A DNA stretch of 64,000 nucleotides from Comamonas testosteroni (GTDB taxonomy: Bacteria; Pseudomonadota; Gammaproteobacteria; Burkholderiales; Burkholderiaceae_C). A program made the translations under genes and the position numbers. The notes beneath the pieces were generated by a model. That model saw only the letters and a program-made list of their open reading frames with translations. It was not told the origin of the DNA and searched no databases. Below are positions 9,337 to 17,832 of the stretch, piece by piece (positions within the stretch are counted from its first letter, which is position 1; each line of letters opens with the position of its first letter). The DNA lies in contig NZ_CP043568.1 of NCBI RefSeq assembly GCF_014076415.1, forward strand, positions 2,914,001 through 2,978,000. The letters are read 5' to 3'.

Positions 9337-10308
9337 CTAGAACCAGAAGCGGACACCGGCCACCCAACGTGTTTGCTGAGCACGGCCACCGTCGGCACGA
9401 ACGAGATCAGCGGTTCGCCCGAAACTTCCCGCACGTTCCACTCCGATATATGGAGCGAACTGACGGCTGAACTCGTAGCGCAGTCGCAGGCCCGCAGATG
9501 CTTCGGCTAGGCCCTTGCCGATATGCCGCTCTGGATCATCCTTGCCGTAAAACTGCATTTCAGCTCTTGGCTCAAGGATCAGGCGCTGAGTCAGCAATAG
9601 TTCGTAGCTTGCATTTAGGCGAAGCGCAGTTCTGCCGCCACTGCCAACATAGGCTGTGGCCTCCAGCTCGAACCAGTAAGGGGCCAGGCCCTGCACACCA
9701 AATGCCAGCCATTGACGGCTAGGTCCCACGCCGTTGTCTAAGCGCAGACCCAACTGTGTATCCCAATAGGTTGTGGCAGCACGGCTCCAAAGCAGTTCGG
9801 TGCGAGACTCTTCGAGCTTTCCTTTGGCGACGTCACCTTCTGCCTTCAAGACAGCTTTGTTGTATGAGGTCCCGTACCATGCTTGCAAGTCATAGGCCGT
9901 TGAATCATCACCTCTGCGTGAAAAACGGCGTTCCAGGGTCTCACCACGCAGCGAGGCAAAGGTATGCTCGTCCGCAAGCATCAAGCGCGGGACGCCAGGC
10001 ACCGCGTAATCGCCCGATCCCAAGGTCAACCCATTGGAATACCCATGTGGGTCGCGAGCATCTGGAGGTGCGGATCCCCCTTGCATCTGCATGCTGCCGT
10101 GATCCATCGCAGGGCCGCTTGCAGCGCTGCCAGTCATAGCACCATGACCTGCATGTGGATCAGCTGCAGTTGTGGCAGGGCTTGCCGGTGCTTCCATTTG
10201 CATATTCGCTTGGCCATGCGATGAATGGTCGCTTTGCGCCTGGGCCGCAATACTCACCAGAGCGAGGAGCGCAGTGGACAATGCACGAATAGGGAGTGCT
10301 TTGGACAT
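9337..10308 (-). CDS. copB: Outer-membrane copper resistance protein CopB
   Basis: This is a 323-residue protein with a signal peptide (ALVSIAAQAQ). A His/Met-rich N-terminal region follows (SDHSSHGQ, DPHAGHGAMTG, MDHGSMQMQG), then a beta-barrel-like C-terminal half ending in an aromatic residue (WVAGVRFWF), the usual outer-membrane signal. CopB proteins bind copper at the outer membrane. An AAGGAAG ribosome site precedes the start. It follows copA by 25 bp. Confidence 0.93.
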   Translation of the reverse strand: MSKALPIRALSTALLALVSIAAQAQSDHSSHGQANMQMEAPASPATTAADPHAGHGAMTGSAASGPAMDHGSMQMQGGSAPPDARDPHGYSNGLTLGSGDYAVPGVPRLMLADEHTFASLRGETLERRFSRRGDDSTAYDLQAWYGTSYNKAVLKAEGDVAKGKLEESRTELLWSRAATTYWDTQLGLRLDNGVGPSRQWLAFGVQGLAPYWFELEATAYVGSGGRTALRLNASYELLLTQRLILEPRAEMQFYGKDDPERHIGKGLAEASAGLRLRYEFSRQFAPYIGVERAGSFGRTADLVRADGGRAQQTRWVAGVRFWF

Positions 10309-10333
10309 TTTTGATCTTCCTTGTGAGGTTTGT

Positions 10334-12259
10334 TCAAGACACTACGACTTCGCGGAACATGCCTGCATCCATGTGGAACATCAGGTGGCAATGCCATGCC
10401 CAGCGCCCCAGAGCATCTGCCGTCACCAAGAAGCTGATGCGTTGTGCAGGCTGTACTGGCAAGGTGTGTCGACGGGCGAGGAATCGACCATCAGGGCTCT
10501 CCAGTTCACTCCACATCCCATGCAAGTGCATAGGGTGAGTCATCATCGTGTCGTTGTGCAGGATGACTCGCAAACGCTCGCCGTGACGGAAGTGAACAGG
10601 CGTTGATTGCCCGAACTCCAATCCATCAAGAGACCAGGAATATCGCTCCATATTCCCCGTCAGGTGCAACTCCACCTCTCGTCCAGGACCGCGCGAGTCC
10701 ATCGGACCTGAAGGTGTATGCAGATCTGCCAAGGTCAGCACCCGTCTGCCGTTATTGCGCAGACCGATACCGGGATCGTCAAGATTGGTGCGGGCCATAT
10801 CGACTCGCATATCTGTTCTTGCGCCATATTCAGTGCGAGCATGGCGTGCGGTGGTGCTGGGCACTGCCAAGCTCCCAGCAGGCTTGACATGCTGACTATG
10901 GTCCATCGCCATACCACCGTGATTCATGCCGGCCATCGCACCATGATCCATGCCGGCCATTGCCCCCGACATACCAGCCATCCCGGCCATACCCGTCATC
11001 CCAGACATGCCGGTCATCCCAGACATGCCGGTCATCCCAGACATGCCGGTCATCCCAGACATGCCGGTCATGTCCATGTCGGCTCCAGAACTGCCATGGC
11101 TCATGGCGCCCATCATGTCGCTCATACCCAGCCATTCGACGGGATCGAGTGCGGGGACTGGAGCCTGCAGGCCTTCGCGCACTGCTAACGTAGCGCGTGC
11201 GTAGCCTGTTCGGTCCATCGACTGGGCAAAAATCGTATAGGCGTCATCACGTGGCTCGACAATCACGTCTATGGTTTCGCCAGGGCCGAATCGGAATTCA
11301 TCGACAGTCACAGGCTCTACGTCGACACCGTCAACATGAACCACCGTGAGCTTCAGGCCCGGTATACGTACGTCATAGAAGGTATTGCCCGCGCCGTTGA
11401 CCATGCGCAGCCGGACACGCTCGCCCGGACGGAAAAGAGCAGTCCAATTGCCTGCAGGTGTGACGCCATTTGCGAGGTAGGTCAGGGTCGCAGAAGAGAG
11501 GTCGGCTAAATCCGTTGGATTCATGCGCATCTCGTTCCACATCTTGCGCTTGTCTAATGCCGCTGACACGCCATCACGCGATGCATCACGGAAGAAATCA
11601 AAGACCGTGGGCTGGTTGTAATTGTAGTAGTCGCCCTGAACCTTGAGCTTTGCGAAAACGCGCATGGGGTCTTCGTCAGTCCAGTCAGAGAAGAGCACGA
11701 CATGATCACGATCTGCACGGATAGTCTCAGGTCCTGCGGGATCAATGATGATCGCTCCATACATGCCGGTGAGTTCCTGCATGCCTGAATGTGAGTGATA
11801 CCAGTAGGAACCGCTTTGCTGAACCTTGAAACGGTAGGTAAACGTCTCTCCAGGAGGAATGCCCGCAAAGCTGATGCCTGGAACTCCGTCCATCTGGTAG
11901 GGCAAGATAATGCCGTGCCAATGAATAGAAGTGGCCTCGCGCAGCTTGTTCGTGACGCGAATCGTCACCGTCTCCCCCTCTCGCCAGCGCAGGGTTGGTG
12001 CAGGAAGCGATCCATTGATCGTTGTCGCCATCCCTGGCTTGCCCGTAAAGTTCACGGCGGACTCGGCGATCACCAAATCGAACTCGTTACCCTTCAGCAC
12101 CGGAGCGGCCCCGCGGACTGTGGAGCTCTGCTGTGCGAATGCCATGAGCGACTGCGTTGACAGGCCCGCCAGAACGCCTCCTGCGGCCAGCCCCTGAACG
12201 AAGCGCCGACGAGAGAACCCTTGAGTGGGAGTGACAAAAAATGGCGAATGACGCGGCAT
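10334..12259 (-). CDS. copA: Multicopper oxidase CopA (PcoA type)
   Basis: This is a 641-residue periplasmic oxidase. The twin-arginine signal SRRRFVQGL is at about 16-24. Cupredoxin domains carry the copper ligands HWHG, HSH, HPMHLHG and the type 1/3 site HCHLMFHMDAGM near the C-terminus. A long Met-rich insert (MSGMTG repeats) precedes the last domain and would bind or oxidise Cu(I). I chose the start at 12259 because GGAGGA lies 9 nt upstream; an earlier in-frame start at 12319 would add 20 residues before the Tat signal. It is the first gene of copABCD, and its promoter holds the cop box. Confidence 0.94.
   Translation of the reverse strand: MPRHSPFFVTPTQGFSRRRFVQGLAAGGVLAGLSTQSLMAFAQQSSTVRGAAPVLKGNEFDLVIAESAVNFTGKPGMATTINGSLPAPTLRWREGETVTIRVTNKLREATSIHWHGIILPYQMDGVPGISFAGIPPGETFTYRFKVQQSGSYWYHSHSGMQELTGMYGAIIIDPAGPETIRADRDHVVLFSDWTDEDPMRVFAKLKVQGDYYNYNQPTVFDFFRDASRDGVSAALDKRKMWNEMRMNPTDLADLSSATLTYLANGVTPAGNWTALFRPGERVRLRMVNGAGNTFYDVRIPGLKLTVVHVDGVDVEPVTVDEFRFGPGETIDVIVEPRDDAYTIFAQSMDRTGYARATLAVREGLQAPVPALDPVEWLGMSDMMGAMSHGSSGADMDMTGMSGMTGMSGMTGMSGMTGMSGMTGMAGMAGMSGAMAGMDHGAMAGMNHGGMAMDHSQHVKPAGSLAVPSTTARHARTEYGARTDMRVDMARTNLDDPGIGLRNNGRRVLTLADLHTPSGPMDSRGPGREVELHLTGNMERYSWSLDGLEFGQSTPVHFRHGERLRVILHNDTMMTHPMHLHGMWSELESPDGRFLARRHTLPVQPAQRISFLVTADALGRWAWHCHLMFHMDAGMFREVVVS
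10995..11066. repeat. Four exact 18-bp tandem repeats in copA
   Basis: The unit GTCATCCCAGACATGCCG occurs four times without a mismatch (10995, 11013, 11031, 11049). Each codes for six residues of the copper-binding MTGMSG array. Because the unit is a multiple of three, slippage would change the number of Met motifs without breaking the frame. Confidence 0.95.
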
Positions 12260-12378
12260 AAGGTGAAATCCTCCAGAGCTTCCAAGAAATTCGTTTTCGG
12301 CGACGCTTGCCTGATGCAATGAGCGCTCGATATGTTCAGTATGCTAGGGCGTGCTGAATTTCGGAGGAGTGACTCATT

Positions 12379-12396
12379 CATTACATTCATGTAATG
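12379..12396. promoter_or_regulatory. Cop box (CopR operator) in the copA-copR intergenic region
   Basis: CATTACAT-TC-ATGTAATG is a perfect 8-bp dyad lying 120 bp upstream of copA. It resembles the cop box bound by CopR/PcoR-type regulators. A second partial copy, CATTACATTTTTC, is at 12545, upstream of copR, suggesting control of both divergent units. Confidence 0.65.
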
Positions 12397-12624
12397 CTCG
12401 CGTCATGTTTGGTGCGACGGAGGGCTTCTATCCAGAAATGCCTTCGATGCAGTCAAAAGGTTCACTCTGCTAGCCACGCTTGATGACTTCCCAGGAAGGA
12501 ACAACGAGGCAGTGTTGGCCTTTCTATCGCCAGGATTTCAGGAACATTACATTTTTCTTATCTTCATGTCAGAGGGCTTCAAACTCGGCACACTCTTGAT
12601 CGTCCACTGCAGCGGAGCGAGTAC

Positions 12625-13308
12625 ATGAGGATTTTGATTGTTGAAGATGAGCCTAAAACAGGTGAGTACCTGCGCCAGGGATTGACCGAGGCTGGCTACA
12701 TTGCTGACCTCGTCCCAAATGGCTCAGACGGCTTACATCTGGCTTTGCAAGGGGAGTACTCCTTGGTGATCTTGGATGTTATGCTGCCGGGCCTCAATGG
12801 TTGGCAGGTGCTCCAGTCTTTGCGTGATCGAGGACTACATATGCCGGTCCTGTTTCTTACTGCACGGGACCATGTCGAGGACCGTGTCAAAGGACTAGAG
12901 CTCGGCGCTGATGATTACCTGGTAAAGCCGTTTTCTTTCGCAGAACTACTCGCCAGAGTTCGCATCATTCTTAGACGTGGACATCCGGCCAACGAAGGTA
13001 CTACTCTGACTGTTGCAGATCTCGAGCTAGACCTGCTGCGTCGTCGCGTATCTCGCAATGGCAAACGTGTTGACCTCACAGCCAAAGAGTTCGGACTCTT
13101 AGAGTTGCTGATGCGCCGACATGGTGAAGTGCTGCCACGTTCATTGATCGCATCGCAGGTATGGGACATGAATTTCGACAGCGACACCAACGTCATTGAG
13201 GTGGCCATGCGCCGTCTGCGAGCCAAAATTGACGAAGGCCACTCGATCAAACTGATCCAGACCGTACGGGGAATGGGCTATGTGCTTGATGTCCCCGAGG
13301 AGGAATAG
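12625..13308 (+). CDS. copR: Copper response regulator CopR (OmpR family)
   Basis: This is a 227-residue two-component regulator. The receiver domain has acidic residues at 8-9, the phosphorylated Asp at 51 (VILDVMLPG) and Lys in LVKPFSF. The C-terminal winged helix contains [20 protein letters not shown] and the closing VRGMGYVLD. It is 227 residues long, as usual for CopR/CusR. A GGAG ribosome site lies just before the ATG. It is divergent from copABCD and adjacent to copS, and probably activates both through cop boxes. Confidence 0.95.
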   Translation: MRILIVEDEPKTGEYLRQGLTEAGYIADLVPNGSDGLHLALQGEYSLVILDVMLPGLNGWQVLQSLRDRGLHMPVLFLTARDHVEDRVKGLELGADDYLVKPFSFAELLARVRIILRRGHPANEGTTLTVADLELDLLRRRVSRNGKRVDLTAKEFGLLELLMRRHGEVLPRSLIASQVWDMNFDSDTNVIEVAMRRLRAKIDEGHSIKLIQTVRGMGYVLDVPEEE

Positions 13309-14712
13309 GTGCAGCGTCTCACTCGCAAGGTAAAGCTTTCTTTAACGAGTCGCTTGGCCCTCTGTTTCACGGTTGTTGCGGCAGCCGTAGTGCTAGGTTT
13401 AGGCGGCCTATTCCTAGTCGTTACAGAAGAGCATTTCGTGGAATTGGACCGAATGACGCTTCAGGACAAGCGCCATTTGATCGAGAAAATTCTCCAGAAC
13501 ACGAAGTCGGTCGATGATGCTCGTTGGCGTTTAAATGAGGCACTGAACTATCACGAGGATCTTCAAGTCCAGGTGAAAGATGCCCAAGGAGAAACCGTAT
13601 TTCAATCGCCCGCATCCGGCTTTGCAGTGCCGGATCGCAACTCGGCTTCTATCGACAAGGAAGGATCGTTTGGGGTGTGGCGGCATGCAGACGCAGAATT
13701 CCACATCTTGAGCTTTGAGACGCTACCGGCCTACGCACCGTCACCATTAAAGGTACTGATCGCAGCAGACACCAAGCATCACATTCAATTCCTCAACGGA
13801 ATTCGCACAAGCTTTGCCATTTATGTGATCGCAGCAATTTTGCTGTGCTCACTTCTGTCTTGGCTCGCCGCTCGACAAGGGCTGGCACCGCTGCGAGAGA
13901 TGAAATCACGTGCGGCCGTTGTGACGGGACAGAAGATGAGTGAACGCATGCCGGTCCAGGCTGTACCCGTAGAAATGGCCGATTTGGCGCATGAGCTCAA
14001 TCGCATGCTGGATCGGTTGCAGGACGATTTTCAGCGACTGACAGATTTCGCGTCTGATCTGGCCCATGAACTACGCACGCCCATCAGCAACCTGTTGACG
14101 CAGACTCAGGTTGTGCTGGCATCCAAGCGTGACGCCGCGACATACCGAGACATTCTTGCCTCTAATGCCGAAGAGTTTCAGCGTTTGGCTCGTATGGTGT
14201 CAGACATGCTTTTTCTGGCCAAAACTGAACGGGGCGTAAGCCTGCCGCGCAAGGAGCAATTTTCGGCACAGCAAGAATCGTATGCATTGCTGGAGTTCTA
14301 CGAGGCTGTCGCTGAAGAAAAGCAAATTCATTTGAAGTTAAAAGGCGATGGACTCGTTGATGGTGATCGACTGATGTTCCATCGTGCTGTGAGTAATTTG
14401 CTATCTAATGCTTTGCGCTACACGCCGCATGCAGGCATGGTCACCATCGACATTGAGACCGCAGCTTCCTGGACACTTGTCACTGTGGAAAATACAGGGC
14501 AGGACATTGATCCCAAAGTCCTGCCCAGGTTATTTGACCGCTTCTACCGAGCTGACCCTTCCAGGGCTCATCCGGACTCAGACGGTAGCGGATTGGGTTT
14601 GGCCATCACCCGAGCAATTGCCGAAGCTCATGGAGGCTCCATTACCGCCACTTCAGCCGATGGACGAACTCGCTTCACCTTGAAATTCCCCACTCCGCAG
14701 CCGACTTCCTAA
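13309..14712 (+). CDS. copS: Copper sensor histidine kinase CopS
   Basis: This 467-residue kinase starts with GTG directly after copR. It has two membrane helices (about 16-38 and 168-187) around a periplasmic sensor loop, then a HAMP segment. The HisKA box has the phospho-His at 253 (LAHELRTPISNL), the N box is VSNLLSNALRYT and the G box DGSGLGLAIT. This is the family layout of CusS/CopS, which sense periplasmic Cu(I)/Ag(I). Confidence 0.94.
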   Translation: MQRLTRKVKLSLTSRLALCFTVVAAAVVLGLGGLFLVVTEEHFVELDRMTLQDKRHLIEKILQNTKSVDDARWRLNEALNYHEDLQVQVKDAQGETVFQSPASGFAVPDRNSASIDKEGSFGVWRHADAEFHILSFETLPAYAPSPLKVLIAADTKHHIQFLNGIRTSFAIYVIAAILLCSLLSWLAARQGLAPLREMKSRAAVVTGQKMSERMPVQAVPVEMADLAHELNRMLDRLQDDFQRLTDFASDLAHELRTPISNLLTQTQVVLASKRDAATYRDILASNAEEFQRLARMVSDMLFLAKTERGVSLPRKEQFSAQQESYALLEFYEAVAEEKQIHLKLKGDGLVDGDRLMFHRAVSNLLSNALRYTPHAGMVTIDIETAASWTLVTVENTGQDIDPKVLPRLFDRFYRADPSRAHPDSDGSGLGLAITRAIAEAHGGSITATSADGRTRFTLKFPTPQPTS

Positions 14713-14752
14713 GCAGATCAGAAAACAGGCTTTTCTTGAAAGCAAGAAGACA

Positions 14753-15037
14753 CTATCCGCAGCAAGATGTCTTTGCTGAAGTTGAGCCGCAGCATTTCGT
14801 CTGCGGCTTCTCAGCATTTGCCTGCTCGGCTTCGGCTAACGCCAATAATTCTGGAGTGTATCCAGCGGTCTGGATGGCCAACATGTAGTCGGCGTCGCTC
14901 AGATCGCCAGAGACTTGCACCGTTTTATCTCGCGCATTCACTCCGATCTTTGCTTCATCATCGATCGCCAAAATGGAGCGCTGAATCCGCGCGGCACAGG
15001 CACCACATTTCATGTCATTGATGCGAAAAATAGCCAT
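14753..15037 (-). CDS. copZ-like: Small heavy-metal-associated (HMA) copper-binding protein
   Basis: This is a 94-residue cytosolic protein. It has an HMA fold with the metal site MKCGACAAR at 9-17 (CxxC) and an extra Cys-rich tail (KCCGSTSAKTSCCG) not found in plain CopZ. It probably carries Cu(I) to the ATPase, which lacks its own HMA domain. The tail may serve as a metal sponge. AAAGGAG lies 7 nt before the ATG. It points towards copS and is transcribed from its own CueR-like promoter. Confidence 0.88.
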   Translation of the reverse strand: MAIFRINDMKCGACAARIQRSILAIDDEAKIGVNARDKTVQVSGDLSDADYMLAIQTAGYTPELLALAEAEQANAEKPQTKCCGSTSAKTSCCG

Positions 15038-15065
15038 TACGTACTCCTTTAAAGCTTGTGGCTAA

Positions 15066-15096
15066 AGTTTCATCCTTCACATGATGTGAATGTCAA
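15066..15096 (-). promoter_or_regulatory. MerR/CueR-type promoter of the HMA protein gene
   Basis: The minus strand shows TTGACA (15091-15096), a 19-bp spacer holding the perfect dyad TTCACAT-C-ATGTGAA (15076-15090), and a weak -10 GAAACT (15066-15071). It matches the ATPase promoter in its first 13 bases (TTGACATTCACAT), so both genes are probably activated by the same unlinked MerR-family sensor. Confidence 0.6.
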
Positions 15097-15211
15097 GTAT
15101 CTGTCTGCACATGCACTGGAGCACGCTGTGTACGTCAACTACGTTGGTCTTCGCTTTTCGCTTTGGGTTTATTGGTATGCAGATTTGGGGTAAGAGCTGC
15201 CGCGAAAAAGC

Positions 15212-15225
15212 TGACAACAATGTCA
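15212..15225. promoter_or_regulatory. CusR/CopR-like box upstream of the DUF4148 gene
   Basis: TGACA-ACAA-TGTCA is an inverted repeat like the CusR/CopR-type box. It lies about 110 bp before the DUF4148 start. A second perfect palindrome, ACCTTGATCAAGGT, is at 15283-15296. This suggests copper control of the gene. Confidence 0.45.
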
Positions 15226-15334
15226 CCGGACAGACCTGATTTTGTTGGGCTCCGACTCCTAAGATCAACCCATCTTCTCCTCACCTTGATCAAGGTCCAG
15301 GAGATGTGTTCATCAACTGTCTTAGGAGCCAACC

Positions 15335-15679
15335 ATGTCTCAAAACCGCATCTCCATTTCCTCCGTACTCGCAAGCGTTGCTGCCGTTGTCACCCTGGCT
15401 CTTCCTGGAATGGCCTCTGCAGCCTACGAGCATCCAGCCAACAATGAACAAGGCGTGATCGTGCATCCGCAGCACTTTGAAAGCCAGAAAACCCGAGCTC
15501 AAGTCAAGGCAGAGACTGAAGCCGCCATGAAGCAGGGCCGCCTTTCTTACGGTGAAAGCAATTTCCCACGTGGAACTCCCGAGACAGGATCGAGCAAAAC
15601 CCGCGAGCAAGTGATCAACGAAATGCGTAATGAAACGCCAACTGAGCGAGATGCTCGCCTCCAATCATTTGCAGGCTGA
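15335..15679 (+). CDS. Secreted DUF4148 protein
   Basis: This is a 114-residue protein with a clear signal peptide (LALPGMASA). Two copies of a KTRAQVKAE/KTREQVINE motif are typical of DUF4148, a family found mostly in Burkholderiales and of unknown function. A His-containing stretch (EHPANNEQGVIVHPQHFES) might bind metal. Its place in the copper island with a CusR-like box upstream suggests a copper-induced periplasmic role. TAGGAG precedes the ATG. Confidence 0.82.
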   Translation: MSQNRISISSVLASVAAVVTLALPGMASAAYEHPANNEQGVIVHPQHFESQKTRAQVKAETEAAMKQGRLSYGESNFPRGTPETGSSKTREQVINEMRNETPTERDARLQSFAG

Positions 15680-15742
15680 TCTCCATCAAAGACGCATGCA
15701 TCGCGGATGCAGCTCTTTCCTGCATTTTTGTTCCGATCTACC

Positions 15743-15772
15743 GCAGAGGCCTCAAGCAACAGAGGCCTCTGC
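15743..15772. terminator. Strong hairpin after the DUF4148 gene
   Basis: GCAGAGGCCTC (15743-15753) pairs perfectly with GAGGCCTCTGC (15762-15772), with an 8-nt loop and no T run. It lies about 65 bp after the DUF4148 stop and probably ends or stabilises that message. Confidence 0.55.
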
Positions 15773-16139
15773 ATGTAGAACATCAGCTTGAGCGAACTAC
15801 AAATTTCCCGGAAGAATTTCGGCCCAGATGATCGCAATCATCACTTAGGCGGGCGACACTGGGTTCAACGATGCGCGGACTCACCGAGGCGGATATCGCT
15901 ACCGAGCATCACATTGCATGTTTCCTCATCCATTAACTTGAGGATGGGACAGGACACCGCCTTCTTCAGAACTGAGTTGTGCATACGGTGTCGCGCTTCC
16001 TTCAGACACAGCTGTAGCGTTTGCTCCTAGGATGCGAGTTAACCACTGGCTTGCCGAAGATCTGTAGCATTTAAAGATCGGTAGCAACGTATGGCCTTCA
16101 CCGCGTACCCCTGGTAGATTGACTACACTAACTGCTGCC
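15773..16139. other. Leader region of the cus operon, no gene seen
   Basis: About 370 bp without a supported gene. It should hold the cus operon promoter. I found no clear cop box in it. Confidence 0.4.
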
Positions 16140-16523
16140 ATGCTACGAAGTCGCATTCACCGCCTATCCACCGCAGTCCTTGTGGTGCTTTCGCTGCTGT
16201 TCGCACAGCTGGCGTTGGCGGGTTACGTCTGCCCACAGGAGGAAGGCGTTGATGCAATGACGGCCAGGATGGAGGCCGGCATACCATGCGAAGGTATGGA
16301 CCAACAGCAACCGGTTCTGTGTCATCAGTACACCAATGCCCCGGATGTGACCTTCGAAGCAGTCAAACTGCCCGTGGCGTCATTACCTGCCATCGTGCAG
16401 GTGTTGGAGCTGCCGCTAGTGCTCGAATTTGATGCTGCACTTGCAGTGTCCTGGCCCATCACCTTGGAGGTTCGACCGCCTCCGGACCCTCTTTTTCTCT
16501 CTACTCTCAGACTCAGAGTCTGA
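16140..16523 (+). CDS. Small secreted protein of the cus operon, function unknown
   Basis: This is a 127-residue protein. A hydrophobic signal segment (VLVVLSLLFAQLALA) leads to a mature part with spaced cysteines (YVCPQEEG, IPCEGMDQ, VLCHQYTN), then a hydrophobic C-terminal half. I prefer the ATG at 16140 to a TTG at 16119. It lies 76 bp before cusC, in the same direction. Small proteins at this position are common in beta-proteobacterial cus operons, but I do not recognise a named family. Three Cys and one His suggest periplasmic copper binding. Confidence 0.65.
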   Translation: MLRSRIHRLSTAVLVVLSLLFAQLALAGYVCPQEEGVDAMTARMEAGIPCEGMDQQQPVLCHQYTNAPDVTFEAVKLPVASLPAIVQVLELPLVLEFDAALAVSWPITLEVRPPPDPLFLSTLRLRV

Positions 16524-16599
16524 TCACTCCGTCGACTGACTGGTGCTGGCGTGGCTTGTCCATACGCCGGCAATGCCCTCGTTCGTCCACGGAGTTTCC

Positions 16600-17832
16600 A
16601 TGTCCCCTATTTTTTTGCGAGCAGCCTCCTTGGCTGCCGTATTTCTGCCGGCCGTTGCTGCTGCAGAATCGATTTCATTCGACCAGGCAATAAGCTTGGC
16701 CGTCCAACGCTCCGAAGCAGCCCGCGCAGCCCAGGCGGCGATGCAAGGCTCTGTCCATTCCATACAGGCTGCGGGTCAGTTGCCAGATCCCATGCTGCGG
16801 GCCGGCATCGACAATTTGCCGGTTACCGGCTCAGACCGCTTCAGCGGTACCCGTGAGTCCATGACGATGAAGCGCATCGGTATCAGCCAAGAGTGGCTCT
16901 CCGCCGATAAACGAGCCGCACGCGAAGGTGCGGCTCGTGCACGGGCCGACCGCGATGCCGTACAAAAAGACATTGCCGAAGCCGAGGCTCGCCTGCAGGT
17001 CAGCATGGCGTATGTCGATGCTTGGTTCGCCACTGAAGCACTCAAGCTAACCACACAAACCGAGCATCACTTGCACGAGGAGCTGAATGCGGCAAAAAGC
17101 CGCATAGCAGCTGCCACAGGCAACAGCGCAGAAGCGTTGCAGCTCCTATCCGCCAAAGGGATTGCAGAGGATGAAAGCGAAGAGGTTCGCCAACAACAGT
17201 CTGCAGCCATGGTCAGTCTGCAACGCTGGATCGGCATTCTTCCCGATGCCCTCAACAAGCCACCTGCCTTCCCTGCTCCCGAGGAATGGGACTACGTGGC
17301 GAGATATCCAGCCGTCGCAGGCTTAAAAAGCGACGTCGAAATTGCTCGCCAGAGTGCAAACGTCGCAGCCAAGGAGCGCTCTCCCAACTGGACCTGGGAA
17401 GTGTCCTACGGCCAGCGCACTGGCTATTCCGATTTGGTTTCAGTCGGCGTCAGCATCCCGCTCCAAATCGCACCAAGCCAGCGCCAAGACCGCGAAACCT
17501 CGGCCAAGCTGGCCATGGTCGACAAAGCAGAGGCTGACCTGACGGAGGGAATGCGCGCAGCCATGGCCGATTACCGCACCTTGACTAGCGACGCCGCGCG
17601 CCTGCAGCAGCGTATCGAGAGATACCAAGGCTCCGTAGTGACTCCGGCCAGACAGCGCACTTCCGCCGCCCTGGCCGCCTACCGCTCAAATCAATTGGCC
17701 CTGACCGCCGTGTTTGAGGCACGACATGCCGAGGTCGAAGCTCAGAGAAAACTCCTCGCACTGCAGCGTGATTTGGTACGTACGCAGGCCCAACTAAACC
17801 TCAAACCCATCGCTCAGGGAGGTGCCCAATGA
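16600..17832 (+). CDS. cusC: Outer-membrane efflux channel CusC (TolC family)
   Basis: This is a 410-residue protein with a signal peptide (LAAVFLPAVAAAES), followed by the two long alpha-helical repeats typical of TolC/CusC channels (ARVQ-like heptads, GQLPDPMLRAGIDNLP). It lacks a lipobox. The start at 16600 is supported by GGAG 5 nt upstream; a GTG 19 codons earlier would place the signal peptide internally. The stop overlaps the cusB start (ATGA). It forms the outer-membrane exit of the CusCBA pump. Confidence 0.9.
   Translation: MSPIFLRAASLAAVFLPAVAAAESISFDQAISLAVQRSEAARAAQAAMQGSVHSIQAAGQLPDPMLRAGIDNLPVTGSDRFSGTRESMTMKRIGISQEWLSADKRAAREGAARARADRDAVQKDIAEAEARLQVSMAYVDAWFATEALKLTTQTEHHLHEELNAAKSRIAAATGNSAEALQLLSAKGIAEDESEEVRQQQSAAMVSLQRWIGILPDALNKPPAFPAPEEWDYVARYPAVAGLKSDVEIARQSANVAAKERSPNWTWEVSYGQRTGYSDLVSVGVSIPLQIAPSQRQDRETSAKLAMVDKAEADLTEGMRAAMADYRTLTSDAARLQQRIERYQGSVVTPARQRTSAALAAYRSNQLALTAVFEARHAEVEAQRKLLALQRDLVRTQAQLNLKPIAQGGAQ

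Noticed and set aside
10340..11200. Plus-strand frames rich in Pro/Ile or Cys/Ser repeats over copA
   Set aside because: They only mirror the 18-bp tandem repeats that encode the Met-rich array on the minus strand.
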